A stretch of 62,131 nt of DNA from positions 1-62,131 of the forward strand of contig JABEVE010000017.1 in NCBI GenBank assembly GCA_013044035.1, in the 5' to 3' direction. The notes below the pieces were generated by a model, which had not been told where the DNA came from, did not search any database, and was given only the letters and a program-made list of their open reading frames with translations. Each line of letters starts with the position of its first letter. Position 1 is the stretch's first letter. This DNA comes from Burkholderiales bacterium (GTDB taxonomy: Bacteria; Pseudomonadota; Gammaproteobacteria; Burkholderiales; Burkholderiaceae_C). Position numbers and translations under genes: made by a program. Below are positions 57,466 through 62,131 of this stretch, piece by piece.

Positions 57466-57637
57466 TATGGTGGTGTTGCGATGCAAATCCGCGCATTTTA
57501 GGGTCGCCCTCCGCCACGGTTGCCGCCCTGCAGGTGGGGAATTGCGTTCGCAGCGCCCATTTGGTTCCTCTGGCCCCGCAGACGGGTCCGCCGTCTGGAT
57601 CCACGTTCCCGTTCACCTCTCGCTCGGAGTTTCACCC

Positions 57638-58006
57638 ATGAAAAAGATCATCCTCGCCATCAGCCTGTCCTGTGCCGCCTTCACCCTGCCAGGCCTGGTT
57701 TCAGCCCAAGCCGCCACGGCACAAACCAGCAAGATGGCCACCTGCAACGCTGACGCCAAGACCAAGGCGCTCACCGGCGAGGCCCGCAAGACGTTCATGA
57801 AGGAATGTCTGAGCGCCAAGGCTGCCGAACCCGCCAAGAAGGTCGAAGAAAAGAAGGCCATGCCCGCTGCTGCCGCGCACGACGGCAAGAAGCTGACCGT
57901 TCAACAGGAAAAAATGGTCACCTGCAACAAGGACGCCAAAACCAAGGCGCTCAAAGGCGAAGACCGCAAGAAATTCATGAAGGAATGCCTGAGCGCCAAG
58001 AAGTAA
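57638..58006 (+). CDS. PsiF-repeat family secreted protein
   Basis: The 122-residue protein has a signal peptide (ILAISLSCAAFTLPGLVSAQ) and two PsiF repeats, CNADAKTKALTGEARKTFMK and CNKDAKTKALKGEDRKKFMK. Each repeat has two Cys and is separated from the other by a Lys/Ala-rich linker. E. coli PsiF is phosphate-starvation induced, but the family function is unknown. It stands alone, divergent from argS, and is followed by a strong stem-loop. Confidence 0.92.
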   Translation: MKKIILAISLSCAAFTLPGLVSAQAATAQTSKMATCNADAKTKALTGEARKTFMKECLSAKAAEPAKKVEEKKAMPAAAAHDGKKLTVQQEKMVTCNKDAKTKALKGEDRKKFMKECLSAKK

Positions 58007-58081
58007 AAGGGCCAGAGCAACGCCGGGGTACCGCTTCCGTCGCGGCCCGATGGCCGCGGCGCTTGCCGATACCCTCTTTGC

Positions 58082-58118
58082 CAACACAACGGGGCTGCCT
58101 TGCAGCCCCGTTGTGTTG
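58082..58118. terminator. Bidirectional terminator hairpin
   Basis: CAACACAACGGGGCTGC (58082-58098) and GCAGCCCCGTTGTGTTG (58102-58118) form a perfect 17-bp stem with a CTT loop. It lies between the convergent psiF-type gene and rlpA and should serve both. The T-content after the stem is modest. Confidence 0.75.
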
Positions 58119-58195
58119 TGTCGGCAGAGCCCCCCGGCAGGACGTGAACTTCGGCCAGGCGACAGGAAACCCCGGCCGGCGCGGGTCGCACCGCG

Positions 58196-59422
58196 CTACT
58201 GCTGCACCACCGCGTAGGCGTTCAAGCCCAGGAGGCGCAGCTTGTGCAGCAGCGCCGTGTCCGGCGCATGGCCCGGCAACGGGCCGATCTGCACGCGGTA
58301 GACCACGGCGCCATGCAGGATTCCCGGAACGACGAGCACGGGGCCAATCCCCGCCGCCTGCAACTGGGCACGCTCGGCCTCGGCGTTGGCCTGCAGCGCG
58401 AAAGCGCCGGTCTGCAAATAGGCCTGTGGCGCACCTGGCAACTGTGGCGCCAGCGTCTGCGGCGTGGGTGCGGGCGTGGACAGGGGAGCGGGCTGCGGCG
58501 CAAGCCGGGAGGATGAGGCTGCTGCCATGGTCGACGTGACGGCGGCGGATGCGGTGCTGGCGCCAGCGGTGGCGTTGGCTGCGGCGGACGCTGCCAGTGC
58601 GGCCGGTGCTGCCGCGGGCGTGCCGGCCAAAGTTTCGCTCGGGCTCGCCTCGCTGCCGGAGTTGGCGCCTGGCAGCGGCGGCAGCGGCCGGCTCTCGATG
58701 CCTGGCGCATTCACCGCGCCGGCCTGCGCCACCGCGATGGGTGCCGGGGCGAAGGTCTCCGGTTGCGCGGCGGCATCCATCTGCGGCGCAACAGTCGAGA
58801 CGGGCGCAGCCGGCGCCCCCTGAGCTGGCGCTGGCGGTCGATTGCCCGCCAGCGCGACGATGCGCACCTGGGCCGTCCCTGTGCGCGTGATGCCCAGTGC
58901 CTGGGCCGCGCCATACGACAGATCCATGATGCGGCTGTCGACGAACGGCCCGCGATCGTTCACCAAGACCAGCGCGCTGCGGCCATTGGCCAGATTGGTG
59001 ACCTGCACGCAAGTCGGCAGCGGCAGCGTGCGGCTGGCCGCGGTGAAGGCCCGCGGGTTGAAGCGGTCGCCCATGGACGTGGTCGAGCCCGACTCCCAGC
59101 CGTACCACGACGCCTGCCCCTGCGCCTCGTAGCCCGACGCGCTGGCCAGCGGCGTGTAGCTGCGCCCCAGCACGCGGTAGGTGCGGTTGTAAGCGGCGCG
59201 GGTGTTGGGCGGGGGTGCATGACAGCCGCCTTCACCATTCACCGGCGCCTGTCCCTCGGTTCCTTGCGAACGCAGCGGCACGCTGGAACACCCGCCCATG
59301 GCGAACAACACCGCCAGCAGCGGCACCAACCCCAGCGTCGCCCAGCCTTTGCCGGAGACGCGATGACCTGCGACCCCGGCGTCGCTGGAAAGTCCGGCAA
59401 CAAGTTGGAGGCCGCTGCTCAT
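58196..59422 (-). CDS. rlpA: RlpA-family lipoprotein with SPOR domain
   Basis: The 408-residue protein has lipobox AMGGC, a double-psi beta-barrel domain (GQASWYGWESGSTTSMGDRF through VNDRGPFVDSRIMDLSYGAA), a long Ala/Pro linker, and a C-terminal SPOR domain (AYLQTGAFALQANAEAERAQ). Active RlpA of Pseudomonas aeruginosa cleaves denuded glycan with an Asp and a His in the barrel. Here the matching positions appear to be Asn and Ser (FNPRAFTAASRTLPLP). It may bind rather than cut glycan. I start at 59422 (MSSGLQLV). Confidence 0.88.
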   Translation of the reverse strand: MSSGLQLVAGLSSDAGVAGHRVSGKGWATLGLVPLLAVLFAMGGCSSVPLRSQGTEGQAPVNGEGGCHAPPPNTRAAYNRTYRVLGRSYTPLASASGYEAQGQASWYGWESGSTTSMGDRFNPRAFTAASRTLPLPTCVQVTNLANGRSALVLVNDRGPFVDSRIMDLSYGAAQALGITRTGTAQVRIVALAGNRPPAPAQGAPAAPVSTVAPQMDAAAQPETFAPAPIAVAQAGAVNAPGIESRPLPPLPGANSGSEASPSETLAGTPAAAPAALAASAAANATAGASTASAAVTSTMAAASSSRLAPQPAPLSTPAPTPQTLAPQLPGAPQAYLQTGAFALQANAEAERAQLQAAGIGPVLVVPGILHGAVVYRVQIGPLPGHAPDTALLHKLRLLGLNAYAVVQQ

Positions 59423-59616
59423 GGCCTCAAACTTGAAGGCCCTTGCCGTCGCGCCGCATGCCATGCAAACGCCGGCATGCGGGGCATGCTCGCGCCTCGC
59501 CGATGGCAAGTGCCTTGGTGCGCGTTCGAGGAGACCGTCGACATGGCGCTGATTTTAGGGACTGCTGACGCGACTTCCGCGCCCGCGTTGGGCCTGGGCG
59601 CAGGGTCGGCCACATT

Positions 59617-59649
59617 CAAGAAAACGCAGGGTCGCCCCCAGTTTTCTTG
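59617..59649 (-). terminator. Terminator-like hairpin between coq7 and rlpA
   Basis: CAAGAAAAC (59617-59625) pairs perfectly with GTTTTCTTG (59641-59649), and an inner GGG/CCC can form in the 15-nt loop. It follows the coq7 stop by 45 bp. The rest of the 272-bp gap shows no gene. Confidence 0.4.
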
Positions 59650-59694
59650 ACCTCCGCGGGGGTCGAGACGGGCTCGGCGCGACCCTGGGGACAC

Positions 59695-60402
59695 TCAAAT
59701 CCATTGCGCCGTCGTCGTCATCACCCTGGCTGCGCCGCGCATGGCCCAGCGCACCGGTGCGGGCAGGCGGGCGGCGCCCAGCTTGTCCGCCGCCCGCGCG
59801 TGCTCCAGTTCGTCGGCCTGCATCTGCGCCACCACCGCGCGCGACGCCGCATCCGCCTGCGGCAGGCGCTGCAGATGCGCAGCCAGGTGCCGCTCCACCT
59901 GGTTCTCGGTTTCCACAACGAAGCCCAGGCTGACCTTGTCGCCCGCCACGCGCCCGGCCAGCAGGCCCAGGCCGAAGGCTCCGGCGTACCACAACGGGTT
60001 GAGCCAACTCGGGCGCGAGTCCAGTTCGCGCAGGCGCTGCGCGCACCAGGCCAGGTGATCGCCCTCCTCCCGCGAAGCGTGCAGAAAGTGTTGGCGCAAC
60101 CGGCCGTCGCGCGCCGCCAGCGCCTGCCCCTGGTACAGCGCCTGGGCGCAGATTTCGCCCACATGGTTCACCCGCATCAGCCTGGCCGCAAGCTCGCGCT
60201 CGGCCGCAGGCATGGCGATGTCCGGACCGGCCGCCTGCCTCGCCAGGGGCGGCGCTGGCATCGGCCGCGACGGGTGCAGGCCGCCGGCCAGGGTTTTCAG
60301 CGCGTTGTCCGCCGCCACCAGCACACGGTCGGCTGCACTCGGGCGTGTCGATGCACGCGGTCCGGCGGACGATGCTGGCTCGGCGCGGTGGATGGCGGCC
60401 AT
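59695..60402 (-). CDS. coq7: Ubiquinone biosynthesis hydroxylase Coq7
   Basis: Coq7 hydroxylates the ring in a late step of ubiquinone synthesis. The 235-residue diiron protein has the duplicated ligand motifs: [46 protein letters not shown] and [16 protein letters not shown]. The N-terminus is extended by about 50 Pro/Ala-rich residues. I use the ATG at 60402. It is divergent from the porin gene. Confidence 0.94.
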   Translation of the reverse strand: MAAIHRAEPASSAGPRASTRPSAADRVLVAADNALKTLAGGLHPSRPMPAPPLARQAAGPDIAMPAAERELAARLMRVNHVGEICAQALYQGQALAARDGRLRQHFLHASREEGDHLAWCAQRLRELDSRPSWLNPLWYAGAFGLGLLAGRVAGDKVSLGFVVETENQVERHLAAHLQRLPQADAASRAVVAQMQADELEHARAADKLGAARLPAPVRWAMRGAARVMTTTAQWI

Positions 60403-60762
60403 GATGAAACTCCTTTCGACGTCAGGCGCAGAGCACGAACCGGCAACCCATGCCCATTCCCATGCACTCCGCCCAGGTTGAAAGCATAGGCGCCTCCTGG
60501 CAGCGGGGTTTCCATCCGGGCGCGCCGCGCGCCCCGCTGCCGCGCCCCGCATGTTGTTCCAGTGCAACGCAACCTCAGGAATCTGGCCCGATGTCGGAAC
60601 CAGGTCTTGCACCGGCCATTGCCGGGTGCTGAAATGCATGCAACTCCCATCCCGGAGTTGGCGAGTGTGACGGCCGGCACCCAGCCCAAGCCGGCTTGCA
60701 CCGCAGCGGTCAGCAGTATTGCGGCAAACCGTTTCATCCAACAATCTTCTGGAGATGCACCC
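60403..60762 (+). other. 360-bp region between coq7 and the porin gene
   Basis: No gene is evident. A strong hairpin pairs GCAGCGGGG (60501-60509) with CCCCGCTGC (60533-60541) and can alternatively form GGGCGCG/CGCGCCC (60519-60535). A T-run is absent. The porin ribosome binding site is GGAG at 60751-60754. I could not identify a convincing promoter pair, although the porin is likely strongly expressed. Confidence 0.45.
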
Positions 60763-61851
60763 ATGAAAAAATCACTACTCGCGCTGGCCGTTCTCGGCGC
60801 ATTTTCCGGCGCCGCCATGGCCCAAAGCAGCGTGCAGCTGTACGGCATCATCGACCTGGGCGTCGCCCATTACAGCAACGGCAGCGGCAGCGTCACCAAG
60901 CTGGGCACCGGTATTCAGTCCGGCTCACGCATCGGCGTCAAGGGCACGGAAGACCTGGGCGGCGGGCTGTCGGCCTTCTTCGACGCGGAAACCGGCTTCT
61001 GCGCCAACGGCGGCACCGGCTCCCCGAACACGAGCAATGTCGGTCCTTATTGCACCGGCGGTCCTGGTGGCCAGGGCTTCATGGGCCGTCAAGCCTTCGC
61101 CGGCTTGAAGGGTAACTTCGGTGCCGTGTCCTTCGGCCGCCAGTACACCCTGACCTTCGTCGACCAAGCCAACATCGACCCGTTCGGTTACGGCCTGACC
61201 GGCACCATCAGCAACATCGGCACGATCGGTGCACCGGCTCGCGCCAGCCAGTCGATGATTTACCAATCGCCGAATTTCAGTGGCTTCAATGTCGCTGGCA
61301 TGTATGTGTTTGGTGATGGCCTGGGTCTGACCACCGCCACGACCACCCAAACCACGGGTGCCTACAACCTGCACGCCGGCTACAACAACGGCCCGATCAT
61401 GGTTGGCCTGGATTACCTGCGCGTGAACTCCAATTCCGGCAACCCCACCAACAAGCACACCATGATCGTCGGCAGCTACGACTTCGGCGTGGCCAAGCTG
61501 GCGGGCATGTATGCCCAGAACCAACTGGGTAGCGCTACTGGTGTGAGCGGCGACAAGCTGGACGTCTGGATGCTGGGCGCGACCGTGCCTGTGGGCCCGG
61601 GTGCCATTCTGGCCTCTTACACGGCCGAGAAGGACAAGACCACGGCAGGTCTGGGTGCCAAGCAGTACGCGATCGGCTACACCTACTCGCTGTCCAAGCG
61701 CACCAATCTGTACACCTCGTACGCACACATCTCGAACGATAGTGGCCAAAACTACATCGTTGGCGACGCAACCGGCAACAACGACGCACCGGTCGTTGGC
61801 ACGGGCTTCACCTCCAGCGGCTTCGCCCTGGGCATTCGTCACCAGTTCTGA
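60763..61851 (+). CDS. Outer-membrane porin (Burkholderiales type)
   Basis: The 362-residue protein has a signal peptide ([19 protein letters not shown]) and the typical first strands [20 protein letters not shown] and [20 protein letters not shown]. Alternating beta-strand pattern runs throughout, and it ends in the outer-membrane signal [10 protein letters not shown] with terminal Phe. Porins of this class form trimeric 16-strand channels. A Cys pair (FCANGG and PYCTGG) in an external-loop region could form a disulfide. Codon use is more biased than its neighbours, as for abundant proteins. Confidence 0.95.
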   Translation: MKKSLLALAVLGAFSGAAMAQSSVQLYGIIDLGVAHYSNGSGSVTKLGTGIQSGSRIGVKGTEDLGGGLSAFFDAETGFCANGGTGSPNTSNVGPYCTGGPGGQGFMGRQAFAGLKGNFGAVSFGRQYTLTFVDQANIDPFGYGLTGTISNIGTIGAPARASQSMIYQSPNFSGFNVAGMYVFGDGLGLTTATTTQTTGAYNLHAGYNNGPIMVGLDYLRVNSNSGNPTNKHTMIVGSYDFGVAKLAGMYAQNQLGSATGVSGDKLDVWMLGATVPVGPGAILASYTAEKDKTTAGLGAKQYAIGYTYSLSKRTNLYTSYAHISNDSGQNYIVGDATGNNDAPVVGTGFTSSGFALGIRHQF

Positions 61852-62131
61852 TCAGCGCAAGCTGCATCAACGGTGTTTGGAAAAGCCGCCTTCGGGCGGC
61901 TTTTTTTCGCCCTGCGCTGCTGGGAAATGAGGAAAGGGAAGGAAAGGGGGACAGACCCCATTTTCCTCCTCTCCCTCATGTCCCTCGACACCAGCACCCG
62001 CTCGATGCCACCCGCATTGGCCGCTTGCACAGACTTCGGCATCCAGTCTTCGCCGAGGATGTGGCGGGCCAGCTCGATGACGATGTAGTCGGCCTCCAGC
62101 AGGCCGCTTTGCAGGTCGTCGCGGTCGTGGG
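61839..62131 (-). CDS. C-terminal end of an unknown gene running into a repeat
   Basis: The frame is open from the window edge. Its first 51 residues look like real protein (LLEADYIVIELARHILGEDW, then AANAGGIERVLVSRDM). After that it translates the GGGGTCTGTCCCC element, then the porin terminator, and stops inside the porin 3' end. The native stop seems to have been lost, so this may be a pseudogene or a gene with an acquired tail. I cannot name the family. Confidence 0.35.
   Translation of the reverse strand, partial: HDRDDLQSGLLEADYIVIELARHILGEDWMPKSVQAANAGGIERVLVSRDMRERRKMGSVPLSFPFLISQQRRAKKSRPKAAFPNTVDAACADQNW
61881..61907 (+). terminator. Rho-independent terminator of the porin gene
   Basis: AAAAGCCGCC (61881-61890) pairs with GGCGGCTTTT (61895-61904) across a TTCG tetraloop, followed by more T to 61907. 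It starts 30 bp after the porin stop. Confidence 0.95.
61943..61965. repeat. GGGGACAGACCCC-type element
   Basis: AAAGGGGGACAGACCCCATT lies downstream of the porin terminator in a purine-rich stretch. It has the same core as the copies at 711-773 and 1571-1588. It falls inside the reading frame of the unknown minus-strand gene. Confidence 0.6.

Overview
The window is GC-rich, gene-dense chromosome from a betaproteobacterium, most likely Burkholderiales. A Thiomonas-like facultative chemolithoautotroph fits best, but that is inferred from gene content and order and was not searched. Supporting signs are a complete Calvin-cycle operon behind a divergent cbbR, glnE divergent from yhdP, the leuS-lptE-holA and exbB-dapB-bamE-fur neighbourhoods, and a Burkholderiales-type porin. 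I saw no tRNA, rRNA, CRISPR array, insertion sequence or prophage.

Layout. 1-1.6 kb is accessory: the start of a repeat lipoprotein, a decayed coding fragment, an AbrB/PIN toxin-antitoxin pair, and copies of a short GGGGACAGACCCC element. 1.6-11.5 kb is housekeeping: a nitrilase-family amidase, the envelope protein YhdP, glnE, transaldolase and rsmE. 11.4-23.0 kb is the carbon-fixation block: cbbR divergent from cbbF-P-T-Z-G-K-A, then a thioredoxin-fold protein and cbbY. RuBisCO is not in the window. The cbbR-cbbF gap holds a paired direct repeat typical of a CbbR site, a good sigma-70 promoter, and a leader of about 495 nt with a 26-codon leader peptide and a large nested hairpin.

23.0-36.5 kb holds a secreted unknown, holA, lptE, leuS, a small MarR/cytochrome b561/YceI module, exbBD, dapB, bamE, fur, hprK, ptsN and hpf. 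36.9-48.9 kb is the most distinctive accessory block. A MerR regulator with a B12-binding domain (LitR/CarH type, with the W-x9-EH and E-x-H motifs) is divergent from ten genes on the minus strand: periplasmic glutathione peroxidase, folE2, FAD oxidoreductase, DUF1365, cyclopropane synthase, chalcone-isomerase-like, MFS, DUF3833, SDR and NTF2-like. Three copies of a 13-bp dyad lie between the regulator and the first of these genes. I infer a light-responsive lipid and photo-oxidative stress regulon. It sits between rpoN and hpf, which are usually neighbours in this group.

48.9-62.1 kb carries a ClC channel, rfaE2, rpoN-lptB-lptA, dsbA, a SPOR protein, argS, a PsiF-repeat protein, rlpA (with two apparent active-site substitutions), coq7, a porin with a textbook terminator, and the 3' end of an unknown gene whose reading frame runs into the porin terminator.
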